NCBI GenBank assembly: GCA_902595815.1 | Contig: CACJRL010000004.1 | Coordinates: 46,754 to 110,753 of the forward strand | DNA from: an uncultured Pelagibacteraceae bacterium | GTDB lineage: Bacteria > Pseudomonadota > Alphaproteobacteria > Pelagibacterales > Pelagibacteraceae | Direction: 5' to 3' | DNA length: 64,000 bases | In this document: piece by piece, positions 1 to 8,037 of the stretch | Numbering within the stretch: the stretch's first letter is position 1 | How the letters are laid out: each line of letters opens with the position of its first letter | Program-made: the position numbers and the translations under genes | The notes under the pieces: model-generated | What the model saw: only the letters and a program-made list of their open reading frames with translations | Told to the model about the DNA's origin: nothing | The model's database searches: none

Positions 1-54
1 CAAGATGGGAAAATGATTAGTTTAGAAACTGGCGCAACGCCAATGCCAAAATAA
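1..54 (+). CDS. C-terminal end of an unidentified gene (partial)
   Basis: The first 17 codons of the window form an open frame that ends in TAA at 52-54, one base before the GTG start of the next gene. The residues visible end in GATPMPK. This is too short to assign a family. The tight junction suggests the gene is co-transcribed with the DsbA-like isomerase that follows. Confidence 0.6.
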   Translation, partial: QDGKMISLETGATPMPK

Positions 55-651
55 GTGAACAACATAGATTTTTATTTTTCTATCGGAAGTACTTATACTT
101 ATCTTTCGGTTACTCGAGCACTAGAAGCAGAAAAACAACATCAAATTAAGTTTAACTGGACTCCTTTTAGTGTGAGAGCAATAATGAAAGAAATGAACAA
201 TGTTCCGTTTCCTAAAGAAAAAAAAAATAAAGTAGATTACATGTGGAGGGACATAGAAAGACGAGCAAAAAATTATGGATTTTTTGCCAAAACACCAGTC
301 CCTTACCCTTTAACAGAATTTGATTTAGCTAATAAAATTGCAATATTAGGTTTAAAAAATAACTGGGGTGTAGATTACGTTCAGCTTACATATAAAAGAT
401 GGTTTCAAGAAGGAAAAGAGCCTGCTGTTGAACCCAACTTGAGTGAAATCTGCGAAAAACTAAGCTTAGATAAAGAAAAGATTGTTTCAGAGGCAAGCTC
501 TGAGGAAATAAATAATATTTATTTATCAAATACAGAAAAAGCTAGAAAAAATAAAATATTTGGAAGTCCGTCATTTGTTGTAAAAAATGAAATATTCTGG
601 GGAGATGATAGAATGGAAGATGCAATCAAATGGTCGAAGGCAAATGAATAA
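55..651 (+). CDS. DsbA-family oxidoreductase / 2-hydroxychromene-2-carboxylate isomerase
   Basis: A 198-residue protein of the kappa-GST/HCCA isomerase branch of the DsbA thioredoxin fold. The N-terminal strand DFYFSIGSTYTYL matches the FDFxSPY-type start of the family, with Ser in place of the redox CxxC, so a glutathione-dependent isomerase rather than a disulfide oxidase is likely. Near the C-terminus GSPSFVV supplies the cis-proline loop and IFWGDDRMEDA is the usual closing motif. The start is a GTG directly after the preceding stop, and the family length is about 200 residues. Physiological substrate unknown; family members act on aromatic degradation intermediates, but nothing nearby supports that here. 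Confidence 0.85.
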   Translation: MNNIDFYFSIGSTYTYLSVTRALEAEKQHQIKFNWTPFSVRAIMKEMNNVPFPKEKKNKVDYMWRDIERRAKNYGFFAKTPVPYPLTEFDLANKIAILGLKNNWGVDYVQLTYKRWFQEGKEPAVEPNLSEICEKLSLDKEKIVSEASSEEINNIYLSNTEKARKNKIFGSPSFVVKNEIFWGDDRMEDAIKWSKANE

Positions 652-979
652 TATAACTGCTTATATAATTTTATTAATCGCAGTAATTCTTGGAACAGCA
701 TCTAACAGTTTTGCTAAAAGTGCTCAAGGTTTTACATTATTAATACCTAGTATAATCACAGCAGTAACAATTGTTGGATGCATGTATACTTTGTCTTTAG
801 TTATGAAAAGTATACCAGTTGGAATAACATATGCCTCTTTTGCAGGCTTATGTATAATTGCAACAGCTGCTGTTGGTGTTATAAAATTTAACCAAGTACC
901 AAATTTTTATACAATAATTGGATTGATTTTAATTATATCGGGTGTCTTAATAGTTAACTTATTAGGAACAAATAAATGA
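644..979 (+). CDS. SMR-family-like small membrane protein, subunit 1
   Basis: A 111-residue protein with four predicted membrane helices and the small multidrug resistance pattern (GT..xSF.K...GFT after helix 1, then PVGITYASFAG at helix 3). I place the start at the ATG at 644, overlapping the stop of the isomerase gene; the frame is open further upstream but that extension is coding in another frame. The protein has no Glu or Asp at all. The family's essential helix-1 Glu (Glu14 of EmrE) is replaced by a hydrophobic residue, and the helix-3 Trp is missing. It overlaps the next SMR gene by ATGA, so a heterodimer is likely. Substrate unknown. Confidence 0.8.
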   Translation: MNNITAYIILLIAVILGTASNSFAKSAQGFTLLIPSIITAVTIVGCMYTLSLVMKSIPVGITYASFAGLCIIATAAVGVIKFNQVPNFYTIIGLILIISGVLIVNLLGTNK

Positions 980-1311
980 AACCATTATCTGGTTATATTT
1001 ATTTAGTATTAGCTATATCAACAGGAATTGCTGCAAATAGTTTTGCTAAAATTTCAGATGGATTTTCAAAATTAACCCCAACGATATTATCAATAGCTTT
1101 TATGTGTATAACTATGTATGGACTTGCAAAAGCTATGTCTATGATACCAGTAGGTTTTACTTATGCTACTTATAGTGGGACAACAGTGGCTGCTATTTTA
1201 GTCTTCGGGATGATTAAATATAACCAGATACCAAATATATACGGTTTAATTGGGATTTTTTTAATTATTATTGGTGTTGTAATGGTTAATTATCTTGGAA
1301 GAATTAATTAG
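976..1311 (+). CDS. SMR-family-like small membrane protein, subunit 2
   Basis: A 111-residue four-helix protein, paralogous to the preceding one (shared SFAK..DGF, IPVGFTYATYSG, and YNQIPNIYGLIGIFLIIIGV). Its ATG overlaps the upstream stop, as in heterodimeric SMR pairs such as EbrAB or YkkCD. It too lacks the helix-1 Glu that binds substrate and protons in known SMR pumps; its only acidic residue is one Asp in the first loop. It may therefore transport a different type of substrate, or not be a proton antiporter. It converges with the EamA gene, overlapping it by 4 nt. Confidence 0.8.
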   Translation: MKPLSGYIYLVLAISTGIAANSFAKISDGFSKLTPTILSIAFMCITMYGLAKAMSMIPVGFTYATYSGTTVAAILVFGMIKYNQIPNIYGLIGIFLIIIGVVMVNYLGRIN

Positions 1312-2207
1312 CTCTTATTAAGTAATAAAATTAGTACACCTACTACAAATATAATTATCCCTAAAATTTCTGTAATTTTGACTTTTTCTTTAAACATATA
1401 CTTTGAAGACACATAACTAAATAATAATTCTATTTGGCCGATAGCTCTAACAAATGAAGACTGTATTAACGTAAAAGCATAAAACCATGATAATGTTGCA
1501 AGAAATCCAGCTAACCCTGCTGTCAAACATTCATACTTGTTTTCATATAATTTTTTAAACTGTGACTTTTCAAATATAATTAAATAAATAGTAACTAATG
1601 TTGTTTGTATAACTAGACCAAAAAATAGTGTTGCTATAGCTTTTTCAAAGTTATTACTAAAATTTTCCAATGTTAATGCTGCTGCTCTAAAATATACAAC
1701 ACTTAAACCTAAGAATAGCCCTGCGGATAAACCAATTAAAGTTGTTTTTGAAAATAAGTTTTTTAGAAATAAACTTAAATCTTTAATCGATAATATAATT
1801 ACTCCAATTGTAGATACAATAATTCCTGTTATTCCAAATTTATTTAATTTGTCCCCTATTATCAAATATTCAAAAATCGCAACCTGAATAACTTCAGTCT
1901 TACTTAATGAAGTTCCAACTACAAAATTAGCAAATCTAAATAAATAGAGTAAAACAAATGTAAAAATTATTTGGAAAATTGAACCTAATAATACGTTAAA
2001 TATAAATTTTTTTTGACTTAGGATTTCAGGAATTACATTTAAATCTTGGAAATACAAAAAAAATAAAACTGTCCCAAATGGTAACGCAAAAGCAAATCTT
2101 ACATAGGTAGATGCAATAGTTGATACTTTTTGATTAAGTTTTTTCTGTAAAGTTGATCTAAGATTTTGAAAAAAAGCCCCAGAAATAGCTACAATTATCC
2201 AATTCAT
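1308..2207 (-). CDS. EamA/DMT-superfamily transporter
   Basis: A 299-residue inner-membrane protein with about ten hydrophobic helices in two EamA-type repeats (roughly residues 3-140 and 155-297), the standard drug/metabolite transporter layout. The second repeat ends in EILGIIIFVVGVLILLL, typical of the last helix. ATG start. No substrate can be read from the sequence; relatives export amino acids or metabolites. It is divergent from dctP with a 75-nt spacer that must hold both promoters. Confidence 0.85.
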   Translation of the reverse strand: MNWIIVAISGAFFQNLRSTLQKKLNQKVSTIASTYVRFAFALPFGTVLFFLYFQDLNVIPEILSQKKFIFNVLLGSIFQIIFTFVLLYLFRFANFVVGTSLSKTEVIQVAIFEYLIIGDKLNKFGITGIIVSTIGVIILSIKDLSLFLKNLFSKTTLIGLSAGLFLGLSVVYFRAAALTLENFSNNFEKAIATLFFGLVIQTTLVTIYLIIFEKSQFKKLYENKYECLTAGLAGFLATLSWFYAFTLIQSSFVRAIGQIELLFSYVSSKYMFKEKVKITEILGIIIFVVGVLILLLNKS

Positions 2208-2237
2208 TGATGATTATTAATATTGTATTTAATTTTA

Positions 2238-2247
2238 AAGTCGACTT
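2238..2247. promoter_or_regulatory. Short palindrome in the EamA/dctP divergent spacer
   Basis: AAGTCGACTT is a perfect 10-base palindrome in the 75-nt divergent spacer. It could be a regulator half-site pair, but a palindrome this short occurs by chance and no regulator gene adjoins. A purine-rich ribosome site (GAGGGA) precedes dctP. Confidence 0.2.
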
Positions 2248-2282
2248 AAATAGTCTCATTTAACAAAAAAGAGGGAAATAAC

Positions 2283-3272
2283 ATGAAAATCTTTAAAAGA
2301 ATAATATTTTCTCTAATTTTCGTTTCTTTTGCCAGTGCAAGTTTGGCGGAAACAAAAATGAGAATTACACTTCAATTACCATTAAAGGCTCACTTAGGTC
2401 AGAACCTTTTGGTATTTAAAAAAGAATTAGAATCAAGATCAGACATTAAAGTAGAGATTTACGACTCCGCACAACTTTACAAAGATAAAGAGGTTCCGCA
2501 AGCTGTAGGTTCAGGAGCGATCGAAGCTGGTGTTGCATCTATAACAAGATTTGCAGGAACTAATCCTGAAGTTGATGTTTTCTATCTTCCATTCTTATTT
2601 GACTCAGAACAAAAAGTAAGAAAAGCAACTCAAGCTGGATCTGAGATAAGAGCTATCCTTGATCCTGCAATAGCAAAGACTGGAGCAGTTCCACTTTATT
2701 ATCAAGCTTATGGATCAGCAATAATGTTATCTAATGGTGGTCCGATGAAAACTCCAGCTGACTTTAAAGATAAAAAAATTAGAGTATTTGGAAAAACACT
2801 TGGAGCTTTTGTGAGTTCTTTAGGTGGTAAACCAGCATTAATATCTGGATCTGAGCAATATTTAGCTTACCAAAGAAATACAGTTGATGCAGGTATGACT
2901 GGTGTATCTGGTGTAAAATCTAGAAAATTATATCAAGTAATGGATACTTTAACAGTTACAAATCATGGCGATATCGAATTCGTTGTTGTTGCTAATGATA
3001 AATGGCTAAGCTCATTAACTCAAAAACAAAGAGACGCTATAGCTGAAGCATCAAAAGTAGCTGAAAAAGCTGTTAGAGATGACATGGCTAACATCGAGGC
3101 TGGCGCTTACAAAGAAGCAAAAGCAAATGGAATGAACATTGTAAACCTAAGTAGTTCTGAAGTTTCTGCTCTTAAAAAAGCATCGTCATCTGTTATTGAT
3201 GATTACATTTCTAGAACAGGTGGAGCTGGTGGAGTTGGTGATCAACTTGTAAAAGCTGCAAACAAACTTTAA
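2283..3272 (+). CDS. dctP: TRAP transporter substrate-binding protein (DctP type)
   Basis: A 329-residue periplasmic protein. Residues 1-22 form a signal peptide (basic start, hydrophobic core, ASLA before the cleavage site). The mature protein has the DctP/TAXI-type fold; DKKIRVFG near residue 167 holds the arginine that in DctP proteins pairs with a substrate carboxylate. A good ribosome site precedes the ATG. It is first of dctP-dctQ-dctM, followed by a PEP-mutase-family enzyme and a hydroxyacid dehydrogenase, which suggests an organic acid substrate. A strong hairpin follows the stop codon and should keep dctP expression above that of the membrane subunits. Confidence 0.95.
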   Translation: MKIFKRIIFSLIFVSFASASLAETKMRITLQLPLKAHLGQNLLVFKKELESRSDIKVEIYDSAQLYKDKEVPQAVGSGAIEAGVASITRFAGTNPEVDVFYLPFLFDSEQKVRKATQAGSEIRAILDPAIAKTGAVPLYYQAYGSAIMLSNGGPMKTPADFKDKKIRVFGKTLGAFVSSLGGKPALISGSEQYLAYQRNTVDAGMTGVSGVKSRKLYQVMDTLTVTNHGDIEFVVVANDKWLSSLTQKQRDAIAEASKVAEKAVRDDMANIEAGAYKEAKANGMNIVNLSSSEVSALKKASSSVIDDYISRTGGAGGVGDQLVKAANKL

Positions 3273-3284
3273 ATCGTATAAATA

Positions 3285-3308
3285 CCCCGCACTTAAGTGC
3301 GGGGTTTT
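3285..3308 (+). terminator. Hairpin between dctP and dctQ (attenuator-like)
   Basis: A perfect 20-base palindrome at 3285-3304 gives an 8-bp GC-rich stem (CCCCGCAC/GTGCGGGG) with a TTAA loop, followed by TTTTC. It starts 12 nt after the dctP stop. Its 3' arm holds GGGG 7 nt before the dctQ ATG, so it could also mask that ribosome-binding site. The likely role is partial termination plus protection of dctP mRNA. Confidence 0.85.
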
Positions 3309-3311
3309 CAA

Positions 3312-3788
3312 ATGAATACCTACGACAAAATTGTAAAATATTCTGGCTATTTAGCTTCAGCATTATTTATTATGATAGGCTTTATAGTTTCTTATGAAGT
3401 TATCATGAGATACATATTTAATTCACCTACTATTTGGGTAAACGAAATTTCTCGATTTTTACAAATTTGGGCTACTTATTTAGCTTTAACTTATACTTTT
3501 CATAAAAATGATTTTATCAGAATAACAGTTATATATGACAAAGTAGGAGATAAAGGAAAAAAGATATTAGATTTAATAAGTGCAATATTCATTTTAATTT
3601 TTAGTGGATTTGTACTTTATTATGGATGGTTAATTGCTTACGACTCTCTTAAAGTTGGAAGAACAAGCTCTACAATTTTAGATGTTCCATCCTTTCTTAC
3701 AGAATTTGCGATACCATTATGTTTTGCATTTTTGGTATTAAGAGTGCTTTTCGAAGTACCTAAATACATCAAAGATATAATTAAATGA
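3312..3788 (+). CDS. dctQ: TRAP transporter small membrane subunit (DctQ type)
   Basis: A 158-residue protein with four predicted helices. YEVIMRYIFNSPTIWVNEISRFLQIWATYL in segments is the DctQ signature (VxxRYxFxxPxxWxxE). I chose the ATG at 3312; an in-frame GTG at 3297 lies inside the hairpin and would add MRGFQ, which is unlikely. The gene overlaps dctM by ATGA, consistent with translational coupling of the Q-M complex. Confidence 0.93.
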   Translation: MNTYDKIVKYSGYLASALFIMIGFIVSYEVIMRYIFNSPTIWVNEISRFLQIWATYLALTYTFHKNDFIRITVIYDKVGDKGKKILDLISAIFILIFSGFVLYYGWLIAYDSLKVGRTSSTILDVPSFLTEFAIPLCFAFLVLRVLFEVPKYIKDIIK

Positions 3789-5056
3789 CAGTAGCAATAA
3801 TCTTATTTTTGTTATTTTTTGTGCTTTTTTTAGGAGTGCCAATAGCATTTGGTTTAGGTTCTATAGGATTGGGTTTAATGTTATTTGGAGATATTTCTCC
3901 TTTAATGATCCCACAAACTTTTTACAGTGTGGCAGATAACTTTATTTTATTAGCTGTTCCGATGTTTTTGATGATGTCTAATATACTGTTAAAAGCAGGT
4001 GTTGGAGAAGATCTTTTTAATTTTGCTCAAAGCTGGGTTGGAAATTTTCCAGGCGGTTTAGCTATAGCAACTATAGTTTCTTGCAGTATTTTTGCTGCTA
4101 TATCTGGATCATCAGTGGCAACTGCAGCAACAATCTCAACTGTAGCATTTCCTGCAATGATTAATAGAGGTTATCACAGAAACTTTACTTTGGGTATTTT
4201 GGCAGCGGGTGGAACTTTAGGGATTTTAATTCCTCCATCAATTCCAATGATTGTTTATGCATTTGTTGTTGAAGAGTCTGTACTAAGTATGTTTCTTGCA
4301 GGAATTGGGCCAGGAATAGTTTTAGCATTATTTTTTATTATCTTTTCAGTTTTTTACGTGAAATTTTTTAATAAAGAAGTTCAAAATGTATCCAGTACTT
4401 TGGAAGAAAAAATTAAATACACAAAAAGAGGTTTGCCAATATTATTAATGGCCTTCATCATGCTAGGTGGAATTTATGCTGGAATTTATACACCAACAGA
4501 AGCAGGTGGTATTGGTTTTTTAATATCATTTATCTATGTTGTGGCTAAAAAAAGATTAGATTTTAAAGGTTTTATCGAAGCTGGTTTGGAGACAATGAAA
4601 ACTACAGTTACTATATTTATAATTATTGCAGGAGCTAAAGTTTTTGGTAAAGCAATTTCTCTTTATAGAATTCCTCAAGATTTATCATCTTTCATAGTTA
4701 CTAATATTAATGAGACTGGTTTATTTATACTTGTTGTTTGTATTACTTTGTTAATCTTAGGATTTATAATGGAAACTCTTTCATTAATTTTAATCATGAT
4801 GCCTATATTTTCGATTTCAATCGCTGCAATGAATATTGATTTAATTTGGTTTGGAATAATTTTTACACTAATGATTGAGTGTGCATTAATTACACCACCC
4901 GTTGGACTAAATATTTATGTTCTCCAAGCAATTGGTAAAGCAAAAATGTCAGAAATAGCTAAAGGTGTGATACCTTTTGTCATTATAATGTTATTTACAG
5001 TATTTGTTATTTACTTATTCCCTGACCTAGCATTATATATACCTTTTAAATTATAA
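3785..5056 (+). CDS. dctM: TRAP transporter large permease (DctM type)
   Basis: A 423-residue polytopic protein with about twelve hydrophobic segments, the usual DctM length. Recognisable are AISGSSVATAATISTVAFPAM near residue 100 in pieces, GGTLGILIPPSIPMIVYA, YTPTEAGGIG and ALITPPVGLNIYVLQ, all DctM landmarks of the sodium-coupled elevator. Start by ATGA overlap with dctQ; the PEP-mutase-family gene begins 3 nt after its stop. Confidence 0.95.
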   Translation: MTVAIILFLLFFVLFLGVPIAFGLGSIGLGLMLFGDISPLMIPQTFYSVADNFILLAVPMFLMMSNILLKAGVGEDLFNFAQSWVGNFPGGLAIATIVSCSIFAAISGSSVATAATISTVAFPAMINRGYHRNFTLGILAAGGTLGILIPPSIPMIVYAFVVEESVLSMFLAGIGPGIVLALFFIIFSVFYVKFFNKEVQNVSSTLEEKIKYTKRGLPILLMAFIMLGGIYAGIYTPTEAGGIGFLISFIYVVAKKRLDFKGFIEAGLETMKTTVTIFIIIAGAKVFGKAISLYRIPQDLSSFIVTNINETGLFILVVCITLLILGFIMETLSLILIMMPIFSISIAAMNIDLIWFGIIFTLMIECALITPPVGLNIYVLQAIGKAKMSEIAKGVIPFVIIMLFTVFVIYLFPDLALYIPFKL

Positions 5057-5058
5057 AT

Positions 5059-5934
5059 ATGTTTTCAAAAATAAAATCAAAAGATAAAGCAGAACAATTA
5101 AGACAATTATTAAATGGACCAGAAATAATTGTAATGCCTGGATGCTTTGATGCATTATCAGCAAAATTAATTGAAAGAGAAGGTTTGAAAGTTGGGTTTA
5201 TGTCTGGCTTCAGTGTCTCATCTACAAAACTTGGTATGCCGGACACAGGTTTAATCTCTTTTTCTGAAATGGCAGAACAAGTAAGAAATATATGCAATGC
5301 TACATCAATTCCAATAATATTTGATGGGGATACTGGATATGGAAATTCAGTGAACGTATTTAGAACTGTAAGAGGGTATGCGGATGCAGGAGCAGCTGGT
5401 GTGATGATTGAAGACCAAAAGTGGCCAAAAAAATGTGGTCACACAAAGGGAAAAGATGTTGTCGATCTTGATGAGGCTAACTCAAGAATTAAAGCTGCAG
5501 TGGACGCAAGAGAATATGGAAATAAAGATATCTTAATAATGGCAAGAACTGATGCCATAGCAACTAGAGGATTGGATGATGCAATTAAAAGAATGCAATC
5601 ATTTTCAAAACTTGGTGTTGATATTTTATTTATTGAAGCTGTTAAAAATAAAGAAGATATGAAAAGAATTATCAAAGAAGTTCCAGGTCATCATATGTTA
5701 AATTTGATCGAAGATGGTGAAACCCCATTATTAGAAATTAATGAAATAGAGGAAATTGGTTATAAAATTGCTGTAATGCCTCTAACCCTAATGAGTGCAT
5801 CAGTAAAAACGATGCAAGAATGTTTGAATAATATGAAAAATAAAGTTTATAATAAAAATGTTTCTAAATTTTCAGACTTAAGAGATATAGTTGGCTTCAA
5901 CGAATATTACGATATTGAAGACAAATATAAATAA
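5059..5934 (+). CDS. Isocitrate lyase / PEP mutase family enzyme
   Basis: A 291-residue TIM-barrel enzyme. DGDTGYGN (89-96) and the acidic ED pair (118-119) match magnesium-binding positions, and KKCGH (124-128) carries the active-site Cys of lyases such as methylisocitrate lyase and 2,3-dimethylmalate lyase. C-C bond cleavage of a 2-hydroxy(methyl) dicarboxylate giving pyruvate or glyoxylate is more likely than phosphonate chemistry. It sits 3 nt after dctM and upstream of a beta-hydroxyacid dehydrogenase, so it probably processes the imported acid. It is not prpB by context: no methylcitrate synthase or dehydratase adjoins. Confidence 0.85.
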   Translation: MFSKIKSKDKAEQLRQLLNGPEIIVMPGCFDALSAKLIEREGLKVGFMSGFSVSSTKLGMPDTGLISFSEMAEQVRNICNATSIPIIFDGDTGYGNSVNVFRTVRGYADAGAAGVMIEDQKWPKKCGHTKGKDVVDLDEANSRIKAAVDAREYGNKDILIMARTDAIATRGLDDAIKRMQSFSKLGVDILFIEAVKNKEDMKRIIKEVPGHHMLNLIEDGETPLLEINEIEEIGYKIAVMPLTLMSASVKTMQECLNNMKNKVYNKNVSKFSDLRDIVGFNEYYDIEDKYK

Positions 5935-6155
5935 TGTTTCCAAAAAAATTCTCTAAAATTCTTTTCGTTTTTTTTATGGGTTTAGGAATGAGTTTGTTAA
6001 TGACCCTAATTATTACATTTATAAATACAGGTTATGATGAATTTTATTATAAAAGATTTTTCAAAGCTTGGTCTATTAGTTTGCCAGTTGCATTAGTTGC
6101 AACAACTTTTGTTGCGCCGTTGGTTAATAAATTAGTGGAAAAAATTACTAAATAG
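5934..6155 (+). CDS. DUF2798-like small membrane protein
   Basis: A 73-residue protein with two hydrophobic helices (about 8-30 and 45-65) joined by a short charged loop with FFKAWSIS and ending VAPLVNKLVEK. This matches the DUF2798 pattern of tiny two-helix inner-membrane proteins. Its ATG overlaps the last base of the upstream stop and the next gene begins 12 nt on, so it belongs to the TRAP operon. No function is known. Confidence 0.75.
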   Translation: MFPKKFSKILFVFFMGLGMSLLMTLIITFINTGYDEFYYKRFFKAWSISLPVALVATTFVAPLVNKLVEKITK

Positions 6156-6167
6156 AGAGGATGTCAT

Positions 6168-7082
6168 ATGAGTGAAAATATAGCTTTTATAGGAGTTGGT
6201 AATATGGGAAACCCAATGGCCTGTAATTTAAAGAACGCAGGGAAAAAGGTTAAGGTTTTTGATGTTTCTAAAGAAATGATTGATAAAGCAGTTGAAAATA
6301 ATCTTGATGTTGAGAAGGATTTTGGAAAACTAATCAATAGTGAAACGTCTGTAGTAATCACTATGTTACCCGAGGGAAAACATTCAAAAGAAGTTTATTT
6401 AAAAGAAAATGGTGTTCTAGATAAAGTTTCTAAAAATTGTCTACTAATAGATTGTTCAACAATCGATATAGATACCTCTAAAGAAATAGGAAAGAAAGCA
6501 AATGAAAAAGGTATTAAGATGATTGATGCACCAGTAAGTGGTGGAGTGATGGGTGCACAAAAAGCAACTTTAAATATTATGGTTGGTGGATCAAAAGATG
6601 CATTTAATCAAGCTTTACCTATTTTAAAATTAATGGGTAAAAATATTTATCATGCTGGAGAGATAGGAAGCGGAAACGGTGCAAAGATTTGTAACAACAT
6701 GTCTCTTGGAATAACAATGATTGCTGCTTCAGAGTCATTAATGTTAGCAAGAAGATTGAATATAGATATAAAGAAAGTTCATGAAATTATGAAAAATGCT
6801 TCCGGAAATAGTTGGCCTATTTCAGTTTATCCACCTTTACCTGGATTAATTGAAGGAACTCCATCTAACAATAAATATAAGCCAGGCTTTTCTGCAGGTA
6901 TGATGAACAAAGATTTAAAACTTGCGAATGAATGTGCTAAAAATGCAAATGCATCTACTCCATTAGGAGAGATGGCATTAGAAATATATTCAAAGTTTTG
7001 TGAGGATGGAAACAGTTCGAAAGATTTTTCTGCTATATCAAAGGTAATTGGCGGAGATGCTTGGGATTATCCAATAGAATAA
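6168..7082 (+). CDS. 3-hydroxyisobutyrate dehydrogenase-like beta-hydroxyacid dehydrogenase
   Basis: A 304-residue NAD(P)-dependent enzyme. Rossmann motif GVGNMG at residues 9-14, substrate-binding APVSGG at 121-126 and catalytic Lys173 in NGAKICNN are all intact, with an all-helical C-terminal domain of normal length. A ribosome site (AGAGAGGA) precedes the ATG. Family members act on 3-hydroxyisobutyrate, tartronate semialdehyde or 2-(hydroxymethyl)glutarate. Linkage to a TRAP importer and a PEP-mutase-family lyase suggests a role in breakdown of an imported hydroxy acid rather than valine; the residues alone do not fix the substrate. Confidence 0.88.
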   Translation: MSENIAFIGVGNMGNPMACNLKNAGKKVKVFDVSKEMIDKAVENNLDVEKDFGKLINSETSVVITMLPEGKHSKEVYLKENGVLDKVSKNCLLIDCSTIDIDTSKEIGKKANEKGIKMIDAPVSGGVMGAQKATLNIMVGGSKDAFNQALPILKLMGKNIYHAGEIGSGNGAKICNNMSLGITMIAASESLMLARRLNIDIKKVHEIMKNASGNSWPISVYPPLPGLIEGTPSNNKYKPGFSAGMMNKDLKLANECAKNANASTPLGEMALEIYSKFCEDGNSSKDFSAISKVIGGDAWDYPIE

Positions 7083-7643
7083 TTACCAAGAGGAATTTGG
7101 ACTCTCCAAAAATTTTAACTCATCTGGTGTAGATTTTCTCCCCATAACTTTATTTCGATGAGGATATCTATGAAATCGTTTAATTGCAGCGGTATGATCT
7201 TTCCAAAATTTTTTTATCTCATTATAGTTTGGATGATTAGATAAATAGTTATCCAACAATTTATATGCTCTATCATGATCTATAACTTCTTCACTGTGAA
7301 TGTATGGCAATAGCATGAAAAAACGTTGATATTCATCCATTTGATCAAGATACCCGTTATAGACTGCATCATTTACAATCAGTCTTGCTTTATGATCAAA
7401 CTCAAAAGCTTTTTTATCATCTCTATATAAATTTCTTGAAAATTGATCCAATAAAATAACTAAAGCTAGAGTGCTTAATGGTTCATCTTGCCAATCATCA
7501 TATTCATTTAAAGTTGCTTTTTCATGATCATCTTTGAATTTGTCTCTAATCAATTGATCAAAATTATCATCTCTTTTAAATCGCTTTTCAACGACCATAT
7601 CATCAAACCAAAAATCTAATATTGCTTTGGCTCTATCATTCAT
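7083..7643 (-). CDS. DUF924 family protein
   Basis: A 186-residue protein from the ATG at 7643 (an in-frame TTG at 7655 adds only four residues). It has the DUF924 hallmarks: AILDFWFDD at the start, ALVILLDQFSRNLYRDD mid-protein, and FFMLLPYIHSE. The family is helical with no proven activity. Its ATGAATGA start overlaps the stop of the AhpD-like gene, indicating coupled translation. Its stop directly abuts the stop of the convergent dehydrogenase gene. Confidence 0.85.
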   Translation of the reverse strand: MNDRAKAILDFWFDDMVVEKRFKRDDNFDQLIRDKFKDDHEKATLNEYDDWQDEPLSTLALVILLDQFSRNLYRDDKKAFEFDHKARLIVNDAVYNGYLDQMDEYQRFFMLLPYIHSEEVIDHDRAYKLLDNYLSNHPNYNEIKKFWKDHTAAIKRFHRYPHRNKVMGRKSTPDELKFLESPNSSW

Positions 7644-8028
7644 AAACTTTGTCAACTTTTACCTGATATGATTCAACAAGTCTGTTTGTTTCATTTGCCA
7701 TTGCAACAACTGCAATAAGTTCGCTTAACATCTCTGTAGTAGCACCTTTAGATTTAGCAGCGATACTGTGAGATTTAATACAATACTCACAACTATTTGT
7801 CATTGAAACTGCAACATAAATAAGCTCTTTTGTCATTTCATCCAAAGCACCTTTTTTCATCACTTGCTTTATAGAGGTCCAAGTTCTCTCTAAAGTTTCT
7901 GGGTTGTTGGCTAACATTTTCCAAAAATTGTTTATGTAGTCTGTATTTCTCTTCTTTTTTATATCTTCAAATACCTCTTTCACTTTTCCTGTAGCATCAG
8001 CTTCTTCAATCATATTAAAAACTGCCAT
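7636..8028 (-). CDS. Carboxymuconolactone decarboxylase / AhpD-like protein
   Basis: A 130-residue all-alpha protein with the AhpD redox motif CEYC (Cys80, Cys83) followed by His87 (SCEYCIKSHSIAAKSKG). This catalytic set supports peroxidase or disulfide-reductase activity rather than lactone decarboxylation. A good ribosome site (GGAGGTG) lies before the ATG. It stands 9 nt downstream of the fused ATPase gene, so it may be the tail of that operon, but a link to peptide uptake is not evident. Confidence 0.85.
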   Translation of the reverse strand: MAVFNMIEEADATGKVKEVFEDIKKKRNTDYINNFWKMLANNPETLERTWTSIKQVMKKGALDEMTKELIYVAVSMTNSCEYCIKSHSIAAKSKGATTEMLSELIAVVAMANETNRLVESYQVKVDKVYE

Positions 8029-8037
8029 TTCACCTCC

